Source: an uncultured Clostridium sp.
GTDB taxonomy: Bacteria; Bacillota; Clostridia; Oscillospirales; Ruminococcaceae
NCBI GenBank assembly: GCA_902490335.1
Contig: CABUDL010000003.1
Span: forward strand, 58,929-122,928
Length of the DNA stretch: 64,000 nt
Direction of reading: 5' to 3'
In this document: one piece after another, positions 35,050 through 43,496 of the stretch
Position numbering within the stretch: the first letter of the stretch is position 1
Layout: each line of letters opens with the position of its first letter
Translations under genes and position numbers: made by a program
Notes under the pieces: model-generated
The model's input: only the letters and a program-made list of their open reading frames with translations
What the model was told of the DNA's origin: nothing
Database searches by the model: none

Positions 35050-35253
35050 TTAACCCAGCATAGAAATCAGCATGATGATTTAACCCAACATGGAAATCAG
35101 CATGATGATTGAGCCTGGCTTGATACAAACCAAAGCTTAACCCAACATAGAAATCAGCATGATGATTGAGCCTGGCTTGATACAAACCAAAGCTTAACCC
35201 AACATAGAAATCAGCATGATGATTGAGCCTGGCTTGATACAAACCAAAGCTTA
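35050..35253. repeat. 57-bp tandem repeat at the 3' end of the Gate-domain gene
   Basis: Three nearly identical 57-bp units occupy 35080-35136, 35137-35193 and 35194-35250. Each starts TTAACCCAACAT and ends with CAAACCAAAGC. A 30-bp partial copy (35050-35079) precedes them, and the unit start also equals the real gene end (from 35251). Read on the minus strand in the gene's frame, every unit re-creates the last codons for LISMLG and the TAA stop. The unit contains small inverted repeats (AATCA/TGATT; AGCC-T-GGCT). Copies differ by one or two bases, suggesting recent expansion. Confidence 0.93.
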
Positions 35254-36438
35254 ACCCAACATCGAAATCAGCATATAGATCCAGTGAGCGGCAACGCCTG
35301 CGCACAGACCGCCGATGGTGTGGCTGATGATAGCTTTGCCGGTCATCTTGCTGTAACCCAAGCTGTCCATCATTGCAACATGGGTACTCAGATAACCGCT
35401 CCAGCACATACACATTGCGGTAAAGACTGCAATGTCGTTTCCGGTCGCTGCACCTTCCTGCACCAGTTTTGGTACCAGACCGATGGCTGCACCCGCTGCA
35501 CCCAGAGAGGTGATTGGAACCGAGATGCCCTGGTTGCTGGTGAAGCCGAACAAAGGCTTGAGCAAAAAGTCAATCTTGTCGCCCAATGCCGGCAGCAGAG
35601 CGATGCCTTCGTAGGCAGCTCCGGTGTAGGTGCCGTCAGCCGACGGACCGTTGGTAAACATCATAACCAGTGTACAGATAATCAGTACGCCCGGGATGAT
35701 TGCCAGACCCATGTCAACGCCGGTCTTGCCTCCATCGAGGATAGCGGTCATAAAACGGGTGCCGGTATTGCCGGGACGGACCATACGATAGTCGGTGTAC
35801 ATGATAGCGTTGATACCCTCTACCTCGCACATCTCTGTTTTTCCGTACTCCTTGGCTGTGAACATCAGCATCAAGCGAACACTGATGATACTGCCGATGA
35901 TGGCGCCAAGGTTACCAATCAGTGCCGGAACCACAAAGCTTTCTCCGGTCGGAGAAGCGATGCCCACCATGAACGAGGTGATGATCAGACCCATACCGAA
36001 AGCGGTACCGATGTTGGTCAGCGCCGGCAGCTGATACCGTTTAAAATAGCGGCGGAAGCCCTGGTCCTCTGCCAGTGTCAGGATTGCCGGGTTATCCGAC
36101 AGATAGGTTGCCAGGATACCGACTACGCTCGCACCGGGCAGGTCGTACACCGGCTTCATCAGCGGAGAAAGAACCTTGTTGATGATGGCAACGATACCAA
36201 ATTCGGTGAACAGACCGGACAGAGCGCCTGCCAGCACCGCAATCGCCATGATATAGAACACGGTGTCCAGCAGCAGCTGGTATGCGGTCTGCATCATGGT
36301 GTTGAGCATATTGATCATGCCCATCTTCGAGCCGAGCAAACCGAATACTGCCAGGAAAATCACCATAAACACAAGGCTTTCCAGGCTCATTACCTTTTTA
36401 ATATTGGGATGATCGTTTAACTGTGTCTGAGAATCCAT
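35251..36438 (-). CDS. Gate-domain (nucleoside recognition) membrane protein, CD0519/CD1768-like
   Basis: A 395-residue polytopic membrane protein with about ten hydrophobic segments and two Gate-type blocks, for example ISVPITSLGAAGAAIGLVPK and ILATYLSDNPAILTLAEDQG. The best match in memory is the CD0519/CD1768-type nucleoside recognition family of Clostridia; the transported substrate is unknown. ATG 36438 follows AGGAGGGAATAAG. The 3' end with its stop codon is the source of a 57-bp tandem repeat array extending 200 bp downstream. Monocistronic, with its own promoter. Confidence 0.7.
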   Translation of the reverse strand: MDSQTQLNDHPNIKKVMSLESLVFMVIFLAVFGLLGSKMGMINMLNTMMQTAYQLLLDTVFYIMAIAVLAGALSGLFTEFGIVAIINKVLSPLMKPVYDLPGASVVGILATYLSDNPAILTLAEDQGFRRYFKRYQLPALTNIGTAFGMGLIITSFMVGIASPTGESFVVPALIGNLGAIIGSIISVRLMLMFTAKEYGKTEMCEVEGINAIMYTDYRMVRPGNTGTRFMTAILDGGKTGVDMGLAIIPGVLIICTLVMMFTNGPSADGTYTGAAYEGIALLPALGDKIDFLLKPLFGFTSNQGISVPITSLGAAGAAIGLVPKLVQEGAATGNDIAVFTAMCMCWSGYLSTHVAMMDSLGYSKMTGKAIISHTIGGLCAGVAAHWIYMLISMLG

Positions 36439-36510
36439 CCTTCTTATTCCCTCCTGCAATTCTTCTGATTCTGCATCTTAGCCGCAGCTCAGGCAGCTTT
36501 TCTACTCGCA

Positions 36511-36540
36511 ATCATAGCACAATGCACATAAGCCTGTCAA
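36511..36540 (-). promoter_or_regulatory. Promoter of the Gate-domain gene
   Basis: TTGACA (36535-36540), 18-bp spacer, TATGAT (36511-36516) on the minus strand, about 66 nt before the start codon. The rest of the 300-bp intergenic region is AT-rich and holds only the terminator at 36641-36695. Confidence 0.72.
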
Positions 36541-36640
36541 TAAGCAGTTATTTTTTAAGCATACCGTATAATTTTTATGTTTAATTTTATGAAATATTAT
36601 GAACGCTTTTTTACCAATCCCCGCCTAAAGCTACTTTTTT

Positions 36641-36695
36641 CCAAAATACAAGCAGTCCCGCAACCTTTTTAGCTGCGGGACTGCTTGTATTTTGG
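36641..36695. terminator. Perfect 22-bp stem ending the ABC transporter unit
   Basis: Arms 36641-36662 and 36674-36695 are perfectly complementary (core GCAGTCCCGCA/TGCGGGACTGC with paired A/T flanks) around an 11-nt loop. The TTGTATTTT flank on each side of the core makes it a plausible bidirectional terminator. Confidence 0.8.
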
Positions 36696-36738
36696 TTCTC
36701 CTATAATAAGCGCAAGGTCAGATAAAATTCCTTATCTT

Positions 36739-37494
36739 TTATCCATCCCTCCTGCGGTGGGTATTCAAAAAGCTTTTCAACCGCCCGCTTTGCGGATGGT
36801 CAAAAATCTGCTGCGGTGTCCCCTGCTCCTGCACCTTGCCGTCCGCCAGAAAGATGACGCGGTCTGCCACCGAACGGGCAAAGCCCATCTCGTGGGTGGT
36901 CAGCAGCATGGTCATATGGCGGGCTGCCAGCTTGCGGATGACCTCCAGCACACCGCCCACCAGCTCCGGGTCCAGCGAGGAGGTCGGTTCATCCAGCAGC
37001 ACCAGCTTCGGACCGGTCACCATTGCCCTGCCGATGCCGATGCGCTGCTGCTGTCCGCCGGACAGCCTGGACGGGTACTCGTTTGCCTTGTCCGCCAGTC
37101 CCACCATCCGCAGCACGTCCTGCGCCTTCTTTTCTGCCTGCTGCTTGTCCATCTTCTGCACCAGCAGCAGCGGCGCCATGATGTTTTCCAAAGCGGTCTT
37201 ATTAGAAAACAGACTGTACTGCTGAAAGACCATCGAGCTTTGCCCGCGCAGCCGGTATTGCTGCTGCCGCGAAATGTTCGGCGCACTGACCTCTACCTTG
37301 CCCAAGCGGATGCTTCCCTCTTCGGGCATCTCCAGCAGGTTGATGCAGCGCAGCAGGGTCGATTTTCCGGTTCCGGACGGTCCGATGATTGCAACCACCT
37401 CTCCCTGATTCACCTGCAGGTCCACTCCATCCAGCACCGTATGTCCTCCAAAGGTCTTTTTCAGCCCTCGTACCTCAAGCATTGCCTGTGTCAT
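36739..37494 (-). CDS. Amino-acid ABC transporter ATPase (GlnQ type)
   Basis: A 251-residue ATP-binding subunit of a polar amino-acid importer. Walker A GPSGTGKST, Q-loop MVFQQYSLF, signature LSGGQQQRIGIGRAM, Walker B LVLLDEPTSSLDPE and the H-loop THEMGFA are intact. The signature second half has GI instead of the commoner VA. ATG 37494 follows GGGAGGATGACAG. It lies 25 bp after the permease gene and completes a binding protein-permease-ATPase operon. Confidence 0.94.
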   Translation of the reverse strand: MTQAMLEVRGLKKTFGGHTVLDGVDLQVNQGEVVAIIGPSGTGKSTLLRCINLLEMPEEGSIRLGKVEVSAPNISRQQQYRLRGQSSMVFQQYSLFSNKTALENIMAPLLLVQKMDKQQAEKKAQDVLRMVGLADKANEYPSRLSGGQQQRIGIGRAMVTGPKLVLLDEPTSSLDPELVGGVLEVIRKLAARHMTMLLTTHEMGFARSVADRVIFLADGKVQEQGTPQQIFDHPQSGRLKSFLNTHRRRDG

Positions 37495-37519
37495 CTGTCA
37501 TCCTCCCTTCTGTTTTGCA

Positions 37520-38191
37520 TCAATACATCCTGGAAAGCCAACGTTCCAGCAGCTTTTGCAGATAATTGAAGACCGTTACAATCAGCCAGTAGACAATCAT
37601 CACCGCTGTAAAGGATTCCAAAAAGCGCAGGTTGGTCGAGCCCTCCATCTTTGCCACCGCCATGATTTCGGTGACACCCAGCGTGAATGCCAGCGATGAC
37701 TGCTTGATGATGTCCACAAAGTTGTTGGAGAGTCCCGGCACCGCTACCCGCACCGCCTGCGGCAGCACGATGTGGACAAAGCCCTGAAAGCGGGTCATGC
37801 CGCAGGCAAGGCTGGCTTCCATCTGCCCTTTGCTGACCGAGGAAAGCGCGCCGCGCAGCGTCTCCGACATATAGGAGGAAGCGTTGAAGGAAACGCCCAG
37901 AACAATCAGGGTGGTGATGCTCAGCTGGCGCATCGGTACAATCAGCTGCGGCAGTCCGTAGCAAATCCAGAACAGCTGCGCCAGCAAAGGCGTCCCACGA
38001 AACAGCGACACCCACGCGCCGCAGATCTGCCTGAGCACCGGCACATTCAGATAGTAGGCAGTCGCAATCACAAAGGCAATCAGCAGCGCCAGCACCAACG
38101 ATGCCAGAGAAATGCCGAGGGTCACATCAATATAACGGAACATGATGGGAAACAAATTCCAGAAAAACGAAAAATCAAACAGCTGTTCCAT
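37520..38191 (-). CDS. Amino-acid ABC transporter permease
   Basis: A 223-residue HisM/GlnP-type permease with five to six membrane segments. The N-terminal TLGISLASLVLALLIAF segment, FRGTPLLAQLFWICYGLP (the RGTP motif) and the EAA loop around EASLACGMTRFQGFVHIVLPQA (partly quoted) are diagnostic of the polar amino-acid family. ATG 38191 follows GGGAGGAAGAGG. Forms a homodimeric channel with the ATPase encoded downstream. Confidence 0.93.
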   Translation of the reverse strand: MEQLFDFSFFWNLFPIMFRYIDVTLGISLASLVLALLIAFVIATAYYLNVPVLRQICGAWVSLFRGTPLLAQLFWICYGLPQLIVPMRQLSITTLIVLGVSFNASSYMSETLRGALSSVSKGQMEASLACGMTRFQGFVHIVLPQAVRVAVPGLSNNFVDIIKQSSLAFTLGVTEIMAVAKMEGSTNLRFLESFTAVMIVYWLIVTVFNYLQKLLERWLSRMY

Positions 38192-38263
38192 CCTCTTCCT
38201 CCCCTCTTTCATCACAATTCGGAATATTTTATGTTAATTCTACATAAAGTTATTGTTATTACG

Positions 38264-38318
38264 GAAAGAAAAGCCTGATCCTGCCGGATTTTACCGACAA
38301 AGGACCAGACTTTTCCGA
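38264..38318 (-). terminator. Imperfect stem-loop after the binding-protein gene
   Basis: Arms around AAAAGCCTGATCCT and AGGACCAGACTTTT pair with two mismatches and are flanked by GGAAA/TTTCC. It lies between the binding-protein gene and its permease, so it may attenuate rather than end transcription, giving more binding protein than transporter. Confidence 0.55.
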
Positions 38319-38329
38319 TTCTTTTTTCG

Positions 38330-39142
38330 TTATCCTCTTGGGTCAACGGTGGCATCCATGCCAAACCACTGTTCCGAAAGTTCCTGTAGCTTGCCGCTTT
38401 CCCGCAGCTGTTTCAGGCTCTCATTGACCTGCTGTGCCAGCTGGGTGTTCTCCTTCTGGAAGGGGTAGGCAGCCGCCTCGACATAAACGACATTGTCTGT
38501 AATCTTAAAATTCTGTCCCTTTTCTTCGATGTTTCTCTTGGTTTGCAGCATCGGTGCGACCCGTCCGTCGATTCTTCCCAGCTCGATGTCGCTGTCCATC
38601 GCCGGTGTTCCTTCATAGCCGACAATCTCGATGCCCAGATTCTGCTCCTCGTTGAGCTGCTTGAGATTTCGTTCTCCGTCGCCGCCCATCACAACGCCAA
38701 TCTTTTTGCCTTTAAAATCCTCCAGCGATTGCAGGCTGCTGTCACCCTTGACCACCAGATTGTAGGAGGAGTAGAGGTAGACGTCCGAGAACAGATATTT
38801 TTCCCTTCTGGCTTGGTTGTCCGAGGAGGTCTGACGCGCCACCGTGTCAATCTTGCCGGTGTCGAGCATCCCAAACAAACCCGAAAAGTCTGCTACCGTA
38901 TATTCCAGCTGCCAGTTGTTCATCTGTGCCATCTGCTCCCACAAATCGATTTCAAAGCCTTTGAGCTGGTCGTTTTCCTTGTAGCAGAAGGGGTAAAAAT
39001 CTCCGCTGACACCGACGCGCACCACCTGTGCGTCCCCTGCGGCAACATTTTTCTCCTCAGGCTGCTGTGTCTGTGCCCCGCAGGCAGTCAGCAGGGTCAG
39101 CGACAGGGTCAACAACAATGCCAATAAACCTTTCAACTTCAT
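38330..39142 (-). CDS. Amino-acid ABC transporter substrate-binding lipoprotein
   Basis: A 270-residue periplasmic-binding-protein-type lipoprotein. The signal peptide MKLKGLLALLLTLSLTLLTAC ends at the lipobox cysteine (about residue 21; residues shortened here to the motif LLTAC). The type-2 binding fold shows VRVGVSGDFYPFCY, LKGFEIDLWEQMA and the FKGKKIGVVMGGDGE hinge region. The YPF..Y and GFEIDL motifs are those of polar amino-acid receptors; the exact ligand is unknown. ATG 39142 follows AGGAGAATTTTTG. First gene of the import operon. Confidence 0.85.
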   Translation of the reverse strand: MKLKGLLALLLTLSLTLLTACGAQTQQPEEKNVAAGDAQVVRVGVSGDFYPFCYKENDQLKGFEIDLWEQMAQMNNWQLEYTVADFSGLFGMLDTGKIDTVARQTSSDNQARREKYLFSDVYLYSSYNLVVKGDSSLQSLEDFKGKKIGVVMGGDGERNLKQLNEEQNLGIEIVGYEGTPAMDSDIELGRIDGRVAPMLQTKRNIEEKGQNFKITDNVVYVEAAAYPFQKENTQLAQQVNESLKQLRESGKLQELSEQWFGMDATVDPRG

Positions 39143-39195
39143 CAAAAATTCTCCTCTCTCGTTTTATTTTTTATCTATCCCGTAAATATGATTTT

Positions 39196-39225
39196 ATTAT
39201 ACTATACCTGTCTTTTTGTCGTCAA
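39196..39225 (-). promoter_or_regulatory. Promoter of the amino-acid ABC operon
   Basis: TTGACG (39220-39225), 18-bp spacer, TATAAT (39196-39201) on the minus strand; leader about 45 nt. Confidence 0.75.
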
Positions 39226-39302
39226 CCCATTGTCAATCTCGTCATCGGGCAAAGCTGTGGAATTCACCAATCGTTTACAGTTATTCTATTTTTTATAACA
39301 AA

Positions 39303-39337
39303 AAAAGACAGGATTCTTACCGATTATCCTGTCTTTT
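39303..39337 (-). terminator. Terminator of the DUF368 gene
   Basis: Stem AAAAGACAGGAT/ATCCTGTCTTTT around 39303-39337 with T7 on the minus strand, about 40 bp past the stop. Confidence 0.88.
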
Positions 39338-39377
39338 GTAACATATTTACTTTTCTTTTTGCCAAGAGACTGTGGCA

Positions 39378-40196
39378 TCAGCTCTCCAGCTTGCCCATCC
39401 ACCAGGCGATTGCCGCGCCGGCTGCCAAGGTAAAAAGAGAAACGATAGTCTGCACGCCGGGGGTAAAACCTGCATTGAGCAAAATCGGCGGCACCGAGCC
39501 GGCAATCAGACCCAGGATGGCAAAATAGGTCTGCTGCTCATAATGCTTCATACACCAGTTGATTCCCTTTGCGCCAAAGAAGATGCCCAGCAGTACGCCC
39601 ACTCCCACCGGAAGCAGCAGCGGGATGTTCAGGTCGGAGATGGCGGTCAGCACCGAGGTGTACACGCCCAGCAGCACCATGACCATCGAGCCGCTGATGC
39701 CGGGCATAATCATGCACGCTGCCGCAACCGCAGCCGAAAGCAGCAGGCGAATCGCCGTAACCGGTGTCAGGGTGGTAATCAGCGCACCGGAAGCGTCCGA
39801 AACATTTTGGAAAATGGTCATCAGCAGCATGATTGCAAAGCTGGCTGCAAAGGGCAGCAGGCTGATTTTTTGAAAGGACTCCTTTCTGGCGCGCCGAAAG
39901 ATCATCGGGATGCTTCCCAAAATCAAACCTAAAAAGAAAAGGTTTGTAGGCATTGGGTAGCCTTCCAGCAAAAACTTGATCAGGTGGCTGAACAGCACAA
40001 TCCCCAGCACTGCTCCGATACCAATGGGAAAGAGATAGAGCAGCGAATTTTTAAAATCGCGGCGCAGGTCGGACACCGCTCCAATCAAGCGGTCGTAGAT
40101 GCCCATAACCACTGCCATCGTTCCGCCGCTGACACCGGGGATGATGTTGGCAACTCCGACGACCAGTCCTTTGAGTACGCGGGAGAGAAATTCCAT
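39378..40196 (-). CDS. DUF368 membrane protein, undecaprenyl-phosphate translocase type (PopT)
   Basis: A 272-residue membrane protein with about eight to nine hydrophobic segments. The family signature IIPGVSGGTMAVVMGIYD at the N-terminus recurs as MIMPGISGSMVMVLLGVY in the second half, an internal duplication typical of DUF368. Recent work assigns this family, with DedA/UptA, to recycling of undecaprenyl phosphate across the membrane; whether this member does so is inference. ATG 40196 follows AAGGAGTC. Monocistronic or cotranscribed with the preceding flippase-like gene (98 bp apart). Confidence 0.9.
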   Translation of the reverse strand: MEFLSRVLKGLVVGVANIIPGVSGGTMAVVMGIYDRLIGAVSDLRRDFKNSLLYLFPIGIGAVLGIVLFSHLIKFLLEGYPMPTNLFFLGLILGSIPMIFRRARKESFQKISLLPFAASFAIMLLMTIFQNVSDASGALITTLTPVTAIRLLLSAAVAAACMIMPGISGSMVMVLLGVYTSVLTAISDLNIPLLLPVGVGVLLGIFFGAKGINWCMKHYEQQTYFAILGLIAGSVPPILLNAGFTPGVQTIVSLFTLAAGAAIAWWMGKLES

Positions 40197-40293
40197 ATTA
40201 CTTGACTCCTTACTTTTCATCATAGCGTGATACTGTCTATCCGCAAAGCCGTTGTCTGCGGCTCTTTGATTATACCGCGAACCAGCGGGTGAA

Positions 40294-41337
40294 TCAAGCT
40301 GAAATTTTCTTTTTTCCCCTGCTCCAGACCCCTGCCGTCATGGTGAACACCCCGCCCACCAGAATCGGGAGGTAGAAGGTGAACAGCCTCCACAGCAGGA
40401 TGGCAAGGCTGAGGACGCTGGCAGGGAAAAACAGACCGAATACGGTATGAAAGCCGATTTCCGCCCCTGCCGCCGCTCCCGGCAGCGGGATGAAGGAGGT
40501 GAAGTTTAACACAAATGCGCCCGCGCACACCATCAGCAGCACATCCGCTCTGCCAATCCCAAAGGCATAGAAGATACACAGCGGCACCAGAAAAAATGCG
40601 GTCAGCTGCACGGCGGTCAGCAGGGACATCTGAAGGATTCCCCAAAAATCGCGGCGGATTTGAGCAAAGCCCCGGTAAAATTCTTCCAGTTCCTTCTGCA
40701 TCCGAGCGTTTGCCCGCTGTGCTGTCTGCTCTTTTATGAAGTGCAGCCGCTGCAACAGCGAAAGAATGCCATACAAAAACCGTTCTGTCGGTCTGCGCAA
40801 AAATCCCAGACACAGCAGTCCGGCAATGACCAGCAGATTGATGCCAAATCCTGCCGCTGCCAGCCAACCGACCAGTGGGACCCTGTCGGCAAACTGCCGA
40901 AAGCACAGCAGCAGCGTGACTGCCGAATAGAGGGTGAGTACAAACTGATAGACGATAAATTTAATCAGCAGCGAACAGCTGGCAAAGGAGAGTGCTACCC
41001 CTTTTTTCACCAGATACAGCGCCTGCATCGGCTGACCGCCGCTGGCAAACGGGGTGATGCAGTTAAAAAACTGCCCAATCATCGTTGCCCGAAAGGTATC
41101 GCAGGGCGCCTGCTGCGGAGAAAAGCGTTTGAGCGCCAGATGCAGCTCGGTCGATTCCAGCACCCAGTACAGCACCATCAATCCTGCGGCTCCGGCAAGC
41201 CAGCGCAGACGCACGCCGCAAAACAGTTCCCACAGCCGCTGCGGTGTATACTGGGTGCACAGCCAGATTGCCATGACCACAAAGGTGGCAACCGCAAATA
41301 AAAAGCCTGCGGCATATCTGCCGTTTTCCTGTTTCAT
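40294..41337 (-). CDS. Flippase-like integral membrane protein (LPG synthase TM-region family)
   Basis: A 347-residue membrane protein with about eight hydrophobic segments, of the UPF0104/lysylphosphatidylglycerol synthase membrane-domain family. The conserved FFNCITPFASGGQPMQALYL block and the later FTSFIPLPGAAAGAEIGF are characteristic. There is no C-terminal aminoacyltransferase domain, so it is not a full MprF. ATG 41337 overlaps the stop of the glycosyltransferase gene by 4 nt (ATGA), which suggests that it acts with that enzyme, for example by flipping or channelling its glycolipid product. Confidence 0.88.
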   Translation of the reverse strand: MKQENGRYAAGFLFAVATFVVMAIWLCTQYTPQRLWELFCGVRLRWLAGAAGLMVLYWVLESTELHLALKRFSPQQAPCDTFRATMIGQFFNCITPFASGGQPMQALYLVKKGVALSFASCSLLIKFIVYQFVLTLYSAVTLLLCFRQFADRVPLVGWLAAAGFGINLLVIAGLLCLGFLRRPTERFLYGILSLLQRLHFIKEQTAQRANARMQKELEEFYRGFAQIRRDFWGILQMSLLTAVQLTAFFLVPLCIFYAFGIGRADVLLMVCAGAFVLNFTSFIPLPGAAAGAEIGFHTVFGLFFPASVLSLAILLWRLFTFYLPILVGGVFTMTAGVWSRGKKKISA

Positions 41338-42455
41338 CGGGACCCTCCCCCTGCAAACTGGACGACCAGGCTGCGCTTTCTGCGGGCATCCTGCCGCTGC
41401 AAGCTCTCCTGCAAGCACAGGTGGTAAAAATCCTGCCACATCCCCAGCACGTGCTGTTCGCTGTAAAACCGGTTTCCGCGTGCGCTCATCTCACACGCGC
41501 GGGCATAATAGGTTTCATCCCGGCTCAGCTGCACCAGCTGGGCAATAAACTGCCGGTTATCCGCCGCCTTTAGGTAATATCCGTCCAAAATCACCGGATA
41601 CAGCGCCAAGTCCCGCAGCAAAATCGGCTTGCCGCAGCTCATCGCCTCCAGCACCGTCATCGGGAACAGCTCGTCGTAGCTGGGCAGCATCATCACGTCT
41701 CCCAGTTGGTAAAGCTGCGGCATCTTTTCCCGCTCGATGAGTCCGGTGAAGTGCAGGTTGTCCGTATGGTCGTGCAGCAGCTTTTCCAGCTCCTTGTGTC
41801 CGTCGCTCATCCCGCCAAAGGCAAAATCTCCCGCCCACACAAACTGCATCTGTGGCAGCTCTTTGGCAATCTGTGCAAACTCCATCACCCCTTTGCGGGT
41901 TTGCAGCTGACCGGCACAGACAACGGTGAAACGCTCCGGGTCCAGCCCCCAGCTGCTGCGAAGTTCCTTGACCTGCCGACGGTCTACCTGCGAAAAAACG
42001 CTGCCCGAAACATAGTTTGGAATAAAGGTAATCTTCTGCGGGTCGATGCCGTAGGCTGCCAGCTTTGGGATAAAGCAGGGGTTGACGGTGACCAGCCGGT
42101 CCATGCTTTTATAAAAGGAAATCAGGTAGCTGTAAAAAGCCTGACGCGCCACACTTGGCAGATGCAGGCTCTGCTCCACCGTTTCCGGCAGAAAATGCAC
42201 CGAGCCGACTGCAATCCCTTTGGATTTGATGGCAGGCAGGCGCAGGAAAAACTCCGGGTTCACCGTATGGATGTGGGTGATGTCGCCGTCGGTTTTGTCG
42301 TTGATGGAGATGCGCAGAGAATAATCACTGCTGTCCCCTGTTCTTCTGTCCAGCCTGCCGTTGATTAAACGAAGCTCCTCCTCATAGGCGGACAGCACTC
42401 CCTGTCCTTTGACCATATCTGCATGCGAGAGCATATTCAATCTATATTCCTTCAT
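41334..42455 (-). CDS. Glycosyltransferase, GT4-like, probably glycolipid-forming
   Basis: A 373-residue GT-B glycosyltransferase. The N-terminal domain contains HIHTVNPEFFL and VGSVHFLPETVEQSL; the C-terminal donor domain has VVCAGQLQTRKGV and the GT4-like E(x7)E stretch in DELFPMTVLEAMSCGKPI. The VHFLPET..SL block resembles diacylglycerol glycosyltransferases of Gram-positive bacteria such as CpoA, from memory. Coupled with a flippase-like protein (4-nt overlap). I propose membrane glycolipid synthesis; an exopolysaccharide role is the main alternative. ATG 42455 follows AAGGAGGAAGC. Confidence 0.75.
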   Translation of the reverse strand: MKEYRLNMLSHADMVKGQGVLSAYEEELRLINGRLDRRTGDSSDYSLRISINDKTDGDITHIHTVNPEFFLRLPAIKSKGIAVGSVHFLPETVEQSLHLPSVARQAFYSYLISFYKSMDRLVTVNPCFIPKLAAYGIDPQKITFIPNYVSGSVFSQVDRRQVKELRSSWGLDPERFTVVCAGQLQTRKGVMEFAQIAKELPQMQFVWAGDFAFGGMSDGHKELEKLLHDHTDNLHFTGLIEREKMPQLYQLGDVMMLPSYDELFPMTVLEAMSCGKPILLRDLALYPVILDGYYLKAADNRQFIAQLVQLSRDETYYARACEMSARGNRFYSEQHVLGMWQDFYHLCLQESLQRQDARRKRSLVVQFAGGGSR

Positions 42456-42640
42456 CAGAGCTTCCTCCTTTGATGTGACATCCGGTTTGTTTTCTTCTGC
42501 TGATAAAACGAGGCTCCGTCCTTGTCGGCTACACCTGTGATAAAAGTTCATAAACAAATTTATTTTCGTTCACATTCATTGTACGGCGCCATCGGTGCAG
42601 ATGTTGTCCCATCGGCTCGAAGGAAGGATTGGAAAAACAA

Positions 42641-42690
42641 AAAAACAGACCGCAGCGCCCATCATGGCACTGCGGTCTGTTTTTTCTTTT
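42641..42690 (-). terminator. rex terminator
   Basis: Perfect 15-bp stem AAAAACAGACCGCAG/CTGCGGTCTGTTTTT (42641-42655, 42670-42684) with an inner GCC/GGC pairing and T-rich flanks, right after the rex stop. Confidence 0.92.
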
Positions 42691-42694
42691 TTTA

Positions 42695-43348
42695 TTAGTC
42701 TTCTTCCAGCTCGTTGACCTGATAGCACAGGGTCATCAGGCTGTCGCCCAGGTGGACATTCTCCACTACAATCGGGGTCCCCTTGTCGCGGTGACGCAGA
42801 CCCAGGTCATAGTGAGAAAAGTTCCAGAAGGCACGGATGCCGTAGCTGATCAGCCGGTCTCCCAGTTCCTCCACCACATCCTTCGGCAGACACAGCACCG
42901 CTGCATCCGGCTTGTTCTTCTGACAAAAGCTTTCCAGTTCGCTTTCCGGCATAATTTCAACACCGTGAATCTTCTGACCCACCAGCTTTGGGTTCTTGTC
43001 GAAAATTCCGATCATCCGAAATCCCTTTGCCTCAAAGGAGAGGTGCTTGACCAGCGCCATTCCAAGATTGCCTGCGCCCAGCAGGATAATCTTTCTTCCT
43101 TTGTTCAGTCCCAGAATATTGCCAATCTCTTCATACAGCGCATCCACGTTGTAGCCGTAGCCCTGCTGACCAAATCCGCCGAAGCAGTTGAGGTCCTGCC
43201 GAATCTGAGATGCGGTCAGGTTCATCAGCTCCGCCAACTCCCTTGAGGAGATGCGATGCACATCGCGCTGAATCAAATCATACAAAAACCGGTGGTACCG
43301 CGGCAGCCTTCGGATGACCGAAGCAGAAACGCCCTCATATCTTGCCAT
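42695..43348 (-). CDS. rex: Redox-sensing transcriptional repressor Rex
   Basis: A 217-residue Rex, which represses fermentation and respiration genes until NADH binds. The winged-helix DNA-binding region (about 1-80, SSRELAELMNLTASQIRQDL) and the Rossmann motif LLGAGNLGMAL are clear, with a C-terminal domain-swap helix. ATG 43348 follows AGGAG. Its promoter at 43468-43496 does not contain a recognisable Rex operator (TTGTTAA-n4-TTAACAA), so autoregulation is not evident. Divergent from the UspA-like gene. Confidence 0.96.
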   Translation of the reverse strand: MARYEGVSASVIRRLPRYHRFLYDLIQRDVHRISSRELAELMNLTASQIRQDLNCFGGFGQQGYGYNVDALYEEIGNILGLNKGRKIILLGAGNLGMALVKHLSFEAKGFRMIGIFDKNPKLVGQKIHGVEIMPESELESFCQKNKPDAAVLCLPKDVVEELGDRLISYGIRAFWNFSHYDLGLRHRDKGTPIVVENVHLGDSLMTLCYQVNELEED

Positions 43349-43467
43349 AACTTTTTTCTCCTATCCTTTCTGTTTCTCTGTTTGAAAAAACAGCTGCATT
43401 TTATAAAAGGTGTCCCTCTGCACAGCGTTGTATCCTGCCGCAGACAGACAAAAATTCATATAGGTTT

Positions 43468-43496
43468 ATTGTATGCTTCTGACAGCGGTTTGTCAA
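43468..43496 (-). promoter_or_regulatory. Promoter of rex
   Basis: TTGACA (43491-43496), 17-bp spacer, TACAAT (43468-43473) on the minus strand; leader of about 115 nt. The divergent region up to 43764 otherwise holds only a TATAAT (43608-43613) with a poor -35 for the plus-strand gene. Confidence 0.78.

Noticed and set aside
35050..35253. Possible CRISPR array
   Set aside because: Units are contiguous and nearly identical over the whole 57 bp with no unique spacers, and no cas genes are near.
35039..35413. Minus-strand frame encoding repeated HADFYVGLSFGLYQARLNH units
   Set aside because: It is the 57-bp repeat read in the wrong frame; it has no start with a ribosome site and overlaps the real membrane-protein gene.
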